This document shows positions 23,741 to 34,962 of a DNA stretch of 64,000 nt, piece by piece. Under the pieces are notes generated by a model. That model made no database searches. It had not been told where the DNA came from and saw only the letters and a list, made by a program, of their open reading frames with translations. A program made the position numbers and the translations under genes. Source of the stretch: Anastrepha obliqua (taxonomy: Eukaryota; Arthropoda; Insecta; Diptera; Tephritidae); NCBI RefSeq assembly GCF_027943255.1, contig NC_072896.1, positions 60,468,501 to 60,532,500 of the forward strand, given 5' to 3'. How positions within the stretch are numbered: the stretch's first letter is position 1; each line of letters begins with the position of its first letter.

Positions 23741-24782
23741 AATTGCAAAGGTATCCATTCAGAATATTGTCGTGTTCTCGTCCCTAATTCGATAGATTCA
23801 GAGACTGTCGTGGTTAAAAATCTTATTATCTTCTAAAACACTCTGAAGCATAAACAAATTCGTTTATTGGCGATAGTTGATTACGAATTAGACAACTAAG
23901 TCTTTATATTTTCACTTTTCAATTTGTTACTTGGGAGTTTTATGGTCAAGTTTCTGAAACTCAAAGATGTGTATACTTCAAGATAGATAAACTTACTTCA
24001 GGACACTTCAGAGCACTTCTGATGTTGTCCTATAATCGAACCAGCAGCTGTGTGACTACCACGAGTGCAGATGGTTTTTGGGAGATTTTTATTATTATCA
24101 GAAATGCACTCAAAGTTGTTTTTTCATGTCCACTTTGAGCTTCGGAAGTCAAACCGAACGGTAGTCAGGCACAAACGCACTCGTCTACGGTAGTTGCTAG
24201 TAAGACCAAGTTATGTTGGTACAGATGGTATAGCCACTTTTGTACTACTTTCAAAATTGTGATACATATGTACATATGCACATATAGATACACCCATATG
24301 TGCACAAGTATGTGTATACCTTAAACGAGTCGTTGTGTTGTCACAAGCAATTGCCATGTGAACAAAGTTGTTGCTGTACTTTCATCCTATTGCTGCCCCT
24401 ATTAGCCAGTTTAGCCTTTCTCGACTAGTCATCGTTATAAAATTTTTAATTTACACTGACTACATTCCTAAACCTTCACGTTCTTTGCGTTATTTACATA
24501 CATATGTACCATATGTGCTTATATATTCATAGCGAGTCATTTGCCATAACAGAGTTAAAACAATATATTGTAATATGCAGATACGTATGTATGTAAGTAT
24601 GTATTGAGCTTTCGTACAAAGCGATAGTTTTGGACCTCTATTGGACCTTAGCTAAAAACTATTTTTATGAAAGAAGTTAACCTTTAGAAGAACCAGAGGG
24701 ACGTGGAGAAATCATTATTACGATTAAAATATTTATCAAGTAATTATTCGGAGAAGAAGTAATCATCCGACTAAAAAAATAA
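23741..24782. other. Intergenic, no supported gene
   Basis: AT-rich DNA with microsatellite near 24265-24320 and 24580-24605. No gene or clear repeat on either strand. Confidence 0.6.
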
Positions 24783-24988
24783 GTAATTGGCGCTTACACT
24801 TCTACCGAGCTCCTCCTCCTATTTGTGGCGTGTGTCTTCATGTTGTTCTACAAATGGAGGGACCTGTTGAGGGGCAACCGCTCTTAGAAAGAATGTATTC
24901 TATTATTATGATGTTCATGCACGGAGATTCGAACCTACGCACTCCCGAATGGCAGTCACGCACCTACCATTCAGCTACGGCGGCCGCC
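24783..24988 (-). mobile_element. SINE copy with internal deletion
   Basis: On the minus strand it starts GGCGGCCGCCGTAGCTGAAT with a recognisable A box and a B box reading GGTTCGAATCTCC, the best B box in the window. After the head the sequence passes through the TTGCCCCTCAACAGG junction directly to TCCCTCCATTTG. The CCGAGTG-to-TTCGGAG block is therefore deleted. It ends AAGTGTAAGCGCCAATTACT, the conserved tail. Confidence 0.9.
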
Positions 24989-26767
24989 TTCATCCAATGA
25001 TCTAAGACTAAAAGCGATTCCATTTGCAAATTATGTTTATGTAGACTTAGAATATCTCAAAATAATAATGCCAAAAACACAATCACAAGTGACGTCAGTT
25101 ACGATCATGGTAACATATTCCAATAGAATGATTATTATAGCACCACTCTGTGTTTATACCTTCCACAATTTAGACATGAGGATTAACTAATACACCATTT
25201 TTTTGCAATTCGAAACTTTCGCCCGATCGAAGTATAGTTTGAACATTGTTTAAGTCATAATGTCTTTTACACCTTTTTTAGTTCGAAATTGATTTGTATG
25301 CATCAGGCCGGTTTCGCGCGCTTGATATCCGTTCGATTATAGTAATAAATATAAACTAAAGTCATCGGTTCAATAAAAATAAAATAATACCAATACCAAA
25401 GTCAACAACAAGCGACGGCCAACGAAATTATACGATTACATTGAAAAATGAATTGAAGTGGCCGGTTGGCAGGACTTACAGGAGCTGGAGGTATATAGCA
25501 AAGGTGGGGCTGAAGTGAAATGGAGGTGCAATGGCGCAATGGTGGTGCCGTATACGCGTTCACACAAAACGTCGATATAATCAAATTCTGATGGGCAGCA
25601 AACTAGCGTATGCTGATACATACATATGTACATTCACATGTGGACAAACTAATCTATATAGCGTATATCGGTTATTTGTATGTGCCTATGTATGTATGTA
25701 AGTACATGAAAAACAGAAAGTAAATGGGCGAGTAGGAGAAGGAGAGAAGTAATTGTGCGTTGTTACAACCCGGAGCAATTCATTCAAAGTGGGTTGATTT
25801 CCACCGTATATCAAGTGAAAACTAATAAGCACATACATACACATGCATAGATACGCGCATACATACTTACAATTGGCTGTAGGAGTGAACACAATGAAAT
25901 AGTTAAGGCAAATTTCTGTAAGGTGATGTTACCAGAGCAGCTGAGTCTTTGTGTTATTTCCCTTAGATGGTTTGAATGTTAAAGTGATCGGTTTTGTTTT
26001 CAATCTAATGAAATTCGTGGATTCATGAAAATCAAAATATCCGTGGAATAAGCTGATTTTGATATTCCAACCATCTACTTGCCAAAAAAAATACATAATT
26101 ATGCAATAATTTTAGTATCTGTGGTGTGCCCAATGGCCGAAACTTCGACCTAAAAGATATTTTGTGTCCTACTACATGTTTTAGAAGTAATCAATACAAG
26201 TCCTATTAACTGGCACTACTACTATTAAATATATTACATCAGGTTCTATTTAACTTAGATGTTCCCTTCCTCAGACTGGTAATGGGTTAAATGCAAAATT
26301 CTTTCAGTAAATTTTCCGTCTTGCGGACAAATTTCAGAATATCTGCAACTGGAGCATTCTTGATTTCTTTCGGATCAAATTTATCTCGATAAAAAATATG
26401 CAGTATTTTTTTTTGCTAACACAAGATATGCTCTGTGGTTTTATCATCGTCTCTCTCCTTGCCTATGTGCATTTTAAATTCAAAATCCATTATTTTTCTG
26501 ATGTCTACTTTACGCATGTTATGCAATTCGCTATTGTACGTAAAAGGTTTAAAAACCTGTTGGCTAGACGGTATTTTTTTTCAAACCGCCTGTGATCGAG
26601 ATGGCCGGTTGAGACTTCAGGGATCGATCCAAGGTCCTCTCAGTTCCTATTCATCGCGGCCTGAGATGATGATTTCAAACCTACGGTTAAAAACACATTT
26701 TGTAATCACTTAGTCTGATAATGAACAGATTATATTCTGATCCGGTATCTCTATTATGATACTTGTA
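24989..26767. other. Intergenic, no supported gene
   Basis: Microsatellite near 25615-25705 and 25830-25865. A minus-strand frame of under 60 codons at about 26420-26590 (VDIRKIMDFEFKMHIGKERD) reads smoothly but has no match I recognise. No other signal. Confidence 0.5.
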
Positions 26768-27287
26768 TAGGGTTTTTCAGTAAGAGCGCTTCAAATTTTG
26801 AACTTTTTTGAATAAAACACAAACAGTTTGACTTTTTTAACTAATTTTTTTTTATTATCGAGTTTGAACATATACATTTAAGTATGAAATTCGATTTCTT
26901 TTGCATGACCACCGCGTGCACGTTTTACGAAGTCCAATCGTTGAACCCAATTTTCGACCACTCTTTTGCATAAATCGGCCGAAATTCCAGCAATTTCGCG
27001 TTCAATATTGACTCTGTACTGTAGACCAAGGACTTCACATAACCCCAAAACGGGACGGCTTGTTAAATGGACCGTAAAATGGCCGTAATGCTCTTAAAGT
27101 AGCAGCAACAGAACGATTACTTTCATAAAAAAATTGCACGATTTGCAATCGTTGCTCAAGTGTGTAGCGTTCCATGATGAAATGTTTACTAATGAAGTTT
27201 ACAAATGACAAGCGAAAAATAAAAAATATTGCGTCGTTCGCCCTCCCTATCGGAAAAAAGTTGAAGCGCACCTATTGAATAACCCTA
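26768..27287 (-). mobile_element. DD41D (rosa-type) mariner, internally deleted ~520 bp
   Basis: Terminal inverted repeats: left AGGGTTTTTCAGTAAGAGCG continuing CTTCAA, and right (reverse complement) AGGGTTATTCAATAGGTGCG continuing CTTCAA. Both are flanked by TATA. On the minus strand the N terminus reads MERYTLEQRLQIVQFFYESN and VAATLRALRPFYG, a DD41D-type HTH start. It then jumps to GYVKSLVYSTESI and WSKIGFNDWTS..NVHAVVM, the C terminus. The whole catalytic core is deleted. With both ends present it could once have been moved in trans. Confidence 0.85.
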
Positions 27288-27299
27288 TATGACCAAAGT

Positions 27300-27865
27300 C
27301 AGGACGATCTTTCCTACATTTAATTTGCATTTTTAGTGCACTAAAACTTCTACTATCGTTTCTATAGCAATAGTGGGATAGCTGTTGATGGCCCCAGTTA
27401 ATGCCAAGCAGGTTTGTCTTTGAGTAGCCGCTTAGTGGTTACTTATTTGGCTTGCGCCCACCATACAAAGGCGGCATAGCTGATGATCTATCTAATCATC
27501 TTGGTTACATTCAAGGAATCAATTTGGGGTTTAGACTCCATGTTCTGCCATAAAGGCTTCGACAGGCTCACATGGCTTTAGTGGCTTTTTTATCGCCGTT
27601 TCGAGGTGAGAGTTCCAATTTAGACGTTTGTCTAGGACAACAACTAGATATTTTACTTAGTCGGAGTAGCTTCTAGTAGTTCTTTTTACGGTTATTGTAT
27701 CAAGTTCCAATTTTAAAGGAACAATTAATGTGTTGCTAAAATAAATAGATAATCCTTCAGTACGACACCCGTCTGATATGAGGATCACCACTTGGTGCAT
27801 GATGTTGGAAATTGTACCTCCGAATTTTCCTGAGAATGACGCTGAGATCAGCGGCATGTCCAATA
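27300..27865 (-). pseudogene. LINE reverse-transcriptase fragment (LOA/I/R1-like group)
   Basis: Minus-strand blocks match the palm/thumb region of LINEs in the LOA/I/R1 group. They include ISNIMHQVVILISDGCRTEG (after the catalytic YADD), KYLVVVLDKRLNWNSHLETA, IKKPLKPCEPVEAFMAEHGV, and a terminal CLALTGAINSYPTIAIETIV that matches CLAITGAMRTTPTAAMETIL. Several stops and frame changes occur. The catalytic box itself is not present. It directly follows the DD41D element. Confidence 0.75.
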
Positions 27866-28640
27866 GCAAAAAACAATAAAATTTTGTTTTTATACCACTT
27901 CCACCACCTTGTGAATTCGCCTTAGTAGTGGTTTACAGCGCGTATCCAAGAAAAAATAGGAGGCACACACAAAATTGTATGCGCATACATGTATATATGC
28001 ATATGTATATCTGTATGTGCATACATATGTATATTTATACTTATAACTCAGTTTCAAAGGTTTAGTTTCCGACCAATTGTACACCTACACATTCATATTT
28101 TCATATTCTAGCTTGTAACACCGATTAGGTAATCAAATTTGAAAATAAATATTTACTTTAACCCATTCGATAGTCTAATTGGGAATCGGAATTGCCTCTA
28201 ATGCTGTAACAGGCGTTTTTGTAGTTTATTTCTTCTACGTGCAATGAAAAATTAGAATCAAAATTAGTCCAATGTCTTGGACCTCATCCACAGATTAGAG
28301 GACATTATTAGAGATATTATATGATGATTGTATGTAGAATATCACGAGATGTAGAGTAAGCGACTTCAAAACATTTTTTTTTTTTTTATTTAAAGAGATA
28401 TATTAAGGAGGATGAGCTTTGTTCAGCTGATTTTCGTTTATCTGTGTACACCAGCTCATCAAAATATTACGAAAATTATAATTTTATAAATAATATATAA
28501 ATGTATAACTAAATAATATATATTTTTGAATTTTTCTTGTTTGATTTGAAATACGCAACATTTTAGTAGGGTGTATGGTATATTTTTGCGTTCGTCTTCA
28601 ACGTGAGTTTGCATTAAGATTTGCATTAAAAATGGACTCA
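27866..28640. other. Intergenic, no supported gene
   Basis: Microsatellite near 27980-28045 and a T-run at 28374-28387. Nothing coding recognised. Confidence 0.6.
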
Positions 28641-28689
28641 ATGGCGCGCAAAACTTAGAAATGTTGGAAAATTGTTCTGGTAATGATAC

Positions 28690-29430
28690 TTTAAAGAAAA
28701 TAAGTGACAGCCGTTTACGAGTGACCTGAATGCTTCAGAAGGGATCGTCAGTCCATCGGGGAAGGCGAGCATAGTGCAGATTGGCGACATTGAAAATAAA
28801 GAGAGAAAAAGTTGATCAATAACCGCAAATTAACCATCAGAGAGCTGTCAGAGGACTTGAACATTGCTTATGGATCCGTTCAGGGCAATGTTGTTTATGA
28901 TTTGGTTTTGCGCCGTGTTGCCTCAAAGTTGGTACCAAAGGACCAGAATTTGACATTCAATGAGCTTCAAATGAGCCCAGATCCAAAAAACAAAGTCGTT
29001 TAGTCACAAAATAAAGCGATGCATATAGTTTTTATGGATTAGAGCTGTACTGTACAATTTTTTGTCGGAAGATCAGACAGTTAATAAGAACTATTATTTA
29101 TCCGTTATGAAGCAAAGAAGAAAAAAGAAAGAATTTATAGGAAAACAATTCGTGGATGTTGCAACATGATAATACACCGTCGCCCAGCCATCATTATTCG
29201 TGAACTTTTGACCAGTAATGAAATGAATACCTCCCAACAGCCCCCTAATTGACCTGGTATGGCTCCTTGCGATTTTTTTCTGTTTGGTCGAGTCAAACAG
29301 CCAAAAGGAAGTAATGGAAAAATGGAAGACAGCTCTGATGGCTATACCGAAAAAAGAATTCCAGAAAGTTCTTTGAAGGCGATAATACCACTTTTGGGGA
29401 ATAAATTTATATTTTGAATATTTTGAATAC
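28690..29430 (+). pseudogene. Decayed mariner transposase
   Basis: Plus-strand pieces follow a mariner transposase. LINNRKLTIRELSEDLNIAY is the second HTH and GSVQGNV follows. LVLRRVASKLVPKDQNL is next. A shifted segment gives VNKNYYLSVMKQRRKK (VNKEYYLSVMRRLREA region). LQHDNTPSPSHHYS holds the slot of the second catalytic Asp (LHHDNAPSHTA). Then PPN.PGMAPCDFFLFGRVKQ carries the third Asp, and VMEKWKTALMAIPKKEFQKV leads to the C terminus. Multiple stops and frameshifts make it a pseudogene. It is of the same general type as the element at 48.3 kb. Confidence 0.85.
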
Positions 29431-29968
29431 ATTCGAGAAACTTTTTGTTGAAAACGATATACACCAAATTTTATTTTTTTATGTTTTAATTTCGTTCGTC
29501 TTGTTTTATTCAAAAGTAAAAAGAAATTATTGAACTTCGCAACTATGAAATAAACGAATAGTATAAACATTCTATATTTATCCATGTTCATACCATTTCT
29601 TTTATTGACAGTGGTGGAAATCAGGTGATCTCAGCTGTGACTAATTTCACTGGGAACATACATACAGGTATGTAGGTAAATACTTGTACATTTTTGCTAA
29701 TGGTGTGTTATACAATTAGAGATTTTGCTAATGTTAAATTAACAGATGGGTGACAGTCTTCCAAGGAAAAGTACATGAAATATCGAAATGAGATTTACTA
29801 ATCAATATTATAAAACAAAAAAAATATGTGAAGAGTATAAAAACCACTTTAAAACATATTTATATTTTTATTTATTAATATTAAGTAAGAGAATACAATT
29901 ATTGTATTTAATAACTAATGGAGCTGCAAGGGCCTTAGACTTGATTTTCGAATATAAAACAACATAAA
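29431..29968. other. Intergenic, no supported gene
   Basis: No gene; a minus-strand frame over 29094-29591 is the shadow of the mariner relic plus AT-rich DNA. Confidence 0.6.
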
Positions 29969-30243
29969 TATATCGTCCCCTTAGTATTAAAATAGCCTAT
30001 ACATTTTTTGATGTTTTGAGAAAATGAATTTCAAACTTTTTGTCGAAAGTAGCTATCACTCAAATCTCGTTATGTCTGTAAATATTTATTATTTTTGGAC
30101 TGACGTTTTGACCCACTTTGTGGAACTAGAATTTGACAAAATTTTGACCACATATAAAATCGACGATGGAGAATCTAAAAATCCAATAAAAAAATAATAG
30201 CCTATGAGCACATAGGCTATTGTTATACTAAGGGGACGATATA
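29969..30243. mobile_element. MITE, ~275 bp, with subterminal hairpin
   Basis: The two ends are inverted copies starting ATATCGTCCCCTTAGTAT and continuing into AATAGCCTAT, about 30 bp with two mismatches, and both lie in TA-rich flanks. Inside the right arm a second short palindrome, AATAGCCTATG and its complement around 30195-30220, makes a separate hairpin. No coding capacity. It is not obviously related to any transposon in the window. Confidence 0.85.
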
Positions 30244-30351
30244 TTGTTAATAAAATGTATTTAAAATACAAATAAAAAATACTTTTTAAAGCAACCTTTA
30301 TATGCCAAATAAAAATAGGTGTTTCGTCTTAGTCTGTATTTTTATTTTACT

Positions 30352-30470
30352 CCTCGACAGGCAAAACTATAAAAATTTCTCATAAAATAGCGTCTGCAGT
30401 TCCAAAGCGGAATAAAACTGTAGGCCTCTCCAATTGCGGAAAAAACATCAAGAACAAATAGGCAGAACGT
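30352..30470 (+). mobile_element. Degenerate SINE fragment
   Basis: Recognisable family order despite divergence: CCTCGACAGGCAAAACTATA, then TTCTCATAAAATAGCGTCTG, ATAAAACTGTAGGCCTCTCC, ACATCAAGAACAAATAGGCA. About a quarter of positions differ from the other copies, so this is among the oldest insertions. Confidence 0.6.
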
Positions 30471-31876
30471 GTGGCCTACATCAAACCGTTAACCGGCTTT
30501 CAGCGAATTCCAATGAATCAGCTGATTTGCTGACGTAAAGAGGGATGTGACGCCGCTTGATTTACGAAAAAAAATTAAATTGTATTAGTAATATAAAAAA
30601 AAATCAACGCAGCCTACGCTTATGTTACAACGGCTGCTGGTGTAATAGCGCTAAGGTCTAGACTTCCTTAAAATCTGTTTGAAAAATTAATAACAACAAT
30701 TTAATTTTAAGAAACTGCAATGAGTACCGGAAAGTGTCAGATGTCTCATTGTAAACAGTCAAACAGCCATTTTGTAAATAAAAACTTTCCGAGCTTTTTA
30801 GTTTGCCTGGCCTGCTGAAAGCACTTTCCTTAATACGTGTAATACTACTTTAATTAATATGTTTAAATGCGACCAGCAGGGAAATGGAATATGTGTCCGC
30901 ATACGTGTGCCTGTTTCTCGACCCAAAGCTGATTAAAACATTTTCTGCATAAATCACAAAAGGAAAAGCTAAGAATTTTTATTTTCACATGTAGATATTT
31001 TTATATACATAAGAAAACTGTAGTAAGTTCACAACTATATTACCATAATAACTTCCAGCCTTCAACGTAAACGATTTGTGCCTATATGCGTTTAATATAT
31101 GTATGTATGCATACATATGTATGTATATAAGTAAATATCTACATAGTATATGGCCATTAATGTGGTGTCTATCAGTGTGACTTGCGTGTAGCTTGTAAAC
31201 CTCAACTCGTTGCTTCAAACTATCGGCAAATGCCATTTGTGCTAGATATTGTTCGATATTCATTAAAGATTCATGCAAGAAAAAGTTCAGAACTGAAAGT
31301 CGACAAAACCTATGATTGACCGTATACTCACACCTACTAACGTATACCACTATAAGTACAAGTATTTACGTACATACTTATATATTTATGAACTTATATA
31401 GGTATGTATGTATGTAGAATCACCACATTCAAAATGTCACCCGCAAATCAAATAGAAGTACCAACAAACTAACAAGGACGGTTTTAAGCCTTCAGAAAGT
31501 CAATACACAATTTCGTGGCTTGCTGACCACAACTAATAACGGAGTCATTCATTGAGTGAATGAATAGCAGTTTGGTTGCAATCCAAATAAATGTTCTCCT
31601 GTGTTCTCTTCGCCACTCATGACACTGCCGCAAAATGAGGTAATGCTCAATGTTACCGAATTTCGACATCTGCGAGTTTGGCCAAGCTTGAGGCCAAGTG
31701 TGTATTAGTTTAAAGCAAATTAATTTCAATTCATATTTAAAAATTGCAAAGAAAAGCTGGAACATAACACGTATAAATGTCTTAGGGAAAGAAATACATA
31801 CACCTGCATTTTTATTTTAACCGATTTTTCCTCAATAATGGTACCTTTTTTAACACACTTTTATTAGATCGGGTTG

Positions 31877-31907
<31 letters not shown>

Positions 31908-32060
31908 CGGAATCTTTGAGCTTAATTTTCACTGGCTTCTAAGAATCTGATCGACTTGAAATTTTGCACACCTATCAAGGACCGATGACAATGCAATAAT
32001 TTGATAAAAGTTTTCCATTATCCTTATTAGGATTGCCAGGATTAATATTTTCTTTTTTTT
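30471..32060. other. Intergenic, no supported gene
   Basis: Contains frames of 121 codons (30985-31350, minus) and 93 codons (31484-31765, minus). The first includes MNIEQYLAQMAFADSLKQRV, which reads like protein, but it runs on through a microsatellite and has no match I know. TACATATG repeats lie at 31095-31130 and 31370-31415. Confidence 0.45.
31876..31906. repeat. (TATG)n microsatellite
   Basis: Seven to eight uninterrupted TATG units, the purest of the many TATG/TACATATG arrays in the window. Confidence 0.9.
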
Positions 32061-32090
32061 ACTGTGGGCAAAAAGTAAGGTGAATTTGGT
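32061..32090 (+). mobile_element. Solitary mariner terminal repeat
   Basis: ACTGTGGGCAAAAAGTAAGG followed by TGAATTTGGT matches the left end of the mariner at 48.3 kb (ACTGTGGACAAAAAGTAAGG). No transposase homologous to that element follows, so this is an orphan end. Confidence 0.7.
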
Positions 32091-32300
32091 TTAGATGGGA
32101 AACTCTATCTCTCGTGAGATCGCTGAAAAATGTGCATTTTTTATAACATTTGCCAATATTGCCACACCGGCAGAACCATGAATTGAGTATTTTTTTAAAC
32201 AAAAATTGGGAATTTTTAGTTTCCACACCACCATTGAGGTTAGTATTTAGTGTGCGGTTGTGTAATAGTATATTACTCGTAAACACCTATATATACTAAA

Positions 32301-32855
32301 AATAAAAAATAGTTAAAAAAAACTAAAAAACACGCTTTTATTGCTAATCGAACTAAAAAGTAGAAAATAAAAAATAGTTTAAAAAAACTAAAAAACACGC
32401 TTTTATTGCTAATCGAACTAAAAAGTAGAAAATAAATGTTAATGACAAAGGGACCTATAATGAAGTAATAGCAAATCGAACGATCAGTCATAGTCAACTA
32501 CCTCAGAACAGAATTATAACAAAAATTAAGATACAAATAGAGTAATTCAAATTAGAGTTAAAAGCGTGGGATGAATTTTGCTTCACTTTCATAACCTTCT
32601 GTACATAGGTAGCTGCCAATAGAATGATTGTAATATTTACTATATCAAGCATCCCACGCTTTTAACTCTAATTTGAATTACTCTATTTGTATCTTAATTT
32701 TTGTTATAATTCTGTTCTGAGGGAGTTGACTATGACTGATCGTTCGATTTGCTGTTACTTCATTATAGGTCCCTTTGTCATTAAAATTTATTTTCTCCTT
32801 TTTAGTTCGATTAGCAATAAGCGTGTTTTTTAGTTTTTTTAAACTATTTTTTATT
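32301..32855. mobile_element. Fold-back-like element, ~205-bp arms, tandem repeat in one arm
   Basis: The left arm (32366-32573) and right arm (32650-32855) are nearly perfect reverse complements over ~205 bp. The ~76-bp loop between them begins AATTTTGCTTC. The inner edges read AAAAGCGTGGGATG and CATCCCACGCTTTT. The outer ~66 bp of the left arm, ending AACTAAAAAGTAGAAAAT, is duplicated in tandem (about 32301-32366 and 32367-32432), whereas the right arm has one copy. Long arms with outer tandem repeats recall fold-back transposons of Drosophila. No coding capacity and no confident target duplication. Confidence 0.8.
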
Positions 32856-32899
32856 AGATATGCAATTCGTTTTTGTTAAATTTTCTGACTTATCACTGT

Positions 32900-33650
32900 A
32901 TGAAAGTTTTTTCTCAATCTTCATCCTTAGTACCGTTGCCATCAATTCGTGATCAGAACCATCATCAACGTAATTTCCACCAAGAACAACGTAATCATTC
33001 CAGTGCCGCTGTAACATTTCAATATCACTTTCTTAGAATGATTTATCTTTTGCCTCAAAATAGGCCTTAGTTTCATAACTTTTTCATTCGTGCGAAATTT
33101 TTTACCGGCGAGCATTTTTGGGTCTGTGAACAGCCAATAGTTGCTGTGAACCAAATTTGTCGAATACGGTGGATGTGGGAGCAAATCAAAATTCAATTCA
33201 TGTCATTGTTTTGCCATCATCAACACGTTCTTGTTTTTGGCACAAAAGTGAGCAAACGCGGGACACGCTTTGAACAAAGTTTTCTCATAGTCAAATGCTC
33301 ATGCAATATAAAGCCAACACGTTTTTTTAATTTCTTTACGATGTCAGCTAACGCACGCAACTTCACTCTTCGATAATTCAAAACGATTTTGTGCATTTTT
33401 TTGTTTTCTTGTGTTACCACCTTATTTTACGCAGTACACGTCCAGTGTGCATCATCGGTGTCTCCACGACCACATTTGAAGTCAGCAAACCATCGTTTTA
33501 TTATTTTTTCTGACGGAGCGGAGTCCCATACTATAACACTTTTCAAATCATTGTTTAGCTTGAACAGTATTTTTTCGCATCAAGAAACAGTGTAAATTAA
33601 AACACGGAAGCTCTTTTGATCCATTGTTTTGAAAATAACAAAAGTAGCGT
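32900..33650 (-). pseudogene. Mariner transposase (cecropia/Hsmar-like), core deleted
   Basis: On the minus strand the N terminus reads MDQKSFRVLI, then SAPSEKIIKRWFADFKCGRG (HTH), then IVLNYRRVKLRALADIVKKL, ILHEHLTMRKLCSKRVPRLL. It then breaks and jumps to NFDLLPHPPYSTNLVHSNYW and MLAGKKFRTNEKV, the C-terminal region. The span with the first two catalytic Asp residues is missing, and the third (APSDYW) reads HSNYW. At least three stops or shifts are present. The block order matches the cecropia-type subfamily, to which human Hsmar1 belongs. Confidence 0.85.
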
Positions 33651-34329
33651 CACTCTTTACACAATAATTCAGGAATTAATGAAGGAATATTATGGAATTT
33701 TCCCTGATGTTTTGTAAGGTTTTAACTGAAAAAGAGGTGAATGCAATAAAACTAGTGCCATTTATGTGCTAGGCCCGGGACTTTTCAGTCCATGGGAGGT
33801 ACATACTCGTATATATACACTCAGAGGCTAGTGTGTATTGGAATATATTCTTAACACAATCTATTATTGACACATAGAAATACGATTTCTAATTAAAACT
33901 GATAGTTGTGGTACAAACAAACGTTGTGGCAATCAAACCGTGTAATATGAACTGTAATCCCATGTCGTTCCATTTGGCAACTTAATCCCATGTCGATGGG
34001 TCGTTCGCTTATTTCTACTATATAACGTCAACAGAAAATTAGAAAAAATTCATAAGGCATCTTCTAAGATTTAACTAAACATATCCGAAGAGATTTTTCC
34101 AAAAATTTGTATTTTAATAATATTTTATCATAAAAAAATGGTGTAAAATATGCACCGTGCAGTAGTTTCATAAAAAATTTATGTTTTCTCAACAAATTGG
34201 CCGGACACGAACGACCCATCGTCATGGTATTAGGGGGAATAATCGGTGTAAACGCGAAATCCAGCGTCTAGTTAGTGAATGCCTTCCCGGAGGATAAATA
34301 GTCCTTTAGATTTTGACATATCCACAAAA
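33651..34329. other. Intergenic, no supported gene
   Basis: No gene or clear repeat recognised. The near-repeat CCCATGTCG occurs twice at 33959-33995 and again inverted-like near 34208; its meaning is unclear. Confidence 0.5.
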
Positions 34330-34460
34330 TCTTGGCCGACAATAAATTGATTAGGAATGAGTCCCGTGAGCCTGTAGCCAAAAAAGCCATAAACAAAATT
34401 ACGGTGAAGGATCGCTAATGATTTGGGCAGCATTTGAATTTGTTGAAAAATCTTCGCTTT
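34330..34460 (+). pseudogene. Possible Tc1 transposase trace
   Basis: AAAATTACGGTGAAGGATCG then SLMIWAAF resembles the Tc1 segment TVKHGGGSVMVWGCF, and the preceding ESREPVAKKAINK could be the spacer before it. No catalytic motif is identifiable, so this remains a weak call. Confidence 0.3.
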
Positions 34461-34688
34461 GTTCTATACAAACAAATGCGGACATGTGCTTATATTTATT
34501 TACATACATACGTGAATCTAGATGATGTACTAGTTGAATTTATTAGGAAGCAGCAGAAAACAGATATATTTAATAGACTTTTGCTGTGTAAAATTACGTG
34601 AATACATTCCTCATAAAAAAAGATCCATCAAACTACTTGAATAATTCTCTAAAAACCAAAATTACTCACGTTTGTGAAGTGCAAAGGA

Positions 34689-34858
34689 GTGGCCGCTGTA
34701 ACTGATCGGGTTGGTGCGGGACTAATATTCGGAAGAATCCAGATTCGCAACCCGCTGTGCGCAAGAAACAACAAAAATTATAGAAACTGTTTTTTGTAAT
34801 ACCGGTTGCCCCTCAGCAGGTTATGGCAAACCTCCTCCAAAAAGGTACTCATAAAGGT
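34689..34858 (+). mobile_element. Degenerate SINE, 5' half
   Basis: Begins GTGGCCGCTGTAACTGATCG, then GGGTTGGTGCGGGACTA and a B-box-like CAGATTCGCAACCC. It continues through a TAGAAACTG block to CGGTTGCCCCTCAGCAGG and TTATGGCAAACCTCC. The 3' body after the CTCATAAA block is missing. It retains both promoter boxes in weakened form. Confidence 0.7.
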
Positions 34859-34962
34859 TTCTCGATTATGCAATGTATACAAGTATAGATATATAATATA
34901 TATATATATCGGTGCAAAATTATAAAAACACCACATATTGACAAGATTAGTCTATTTATTTA

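Noticed and set aside
26590..26700. Second tRNA-like or SINE head (ATGGCCGGTTGA...GGGATCGATCC)
   Set aside because: The resemblance to A and B boxes is partial, spacing is too short, and no other copy shares it.
31060..31420. CRISPR-like or satellite array
   Set aside because: Only short TATG/TACATA microsatellites; no spaced repeats of CRISPR length, and the window is eukaryotic.
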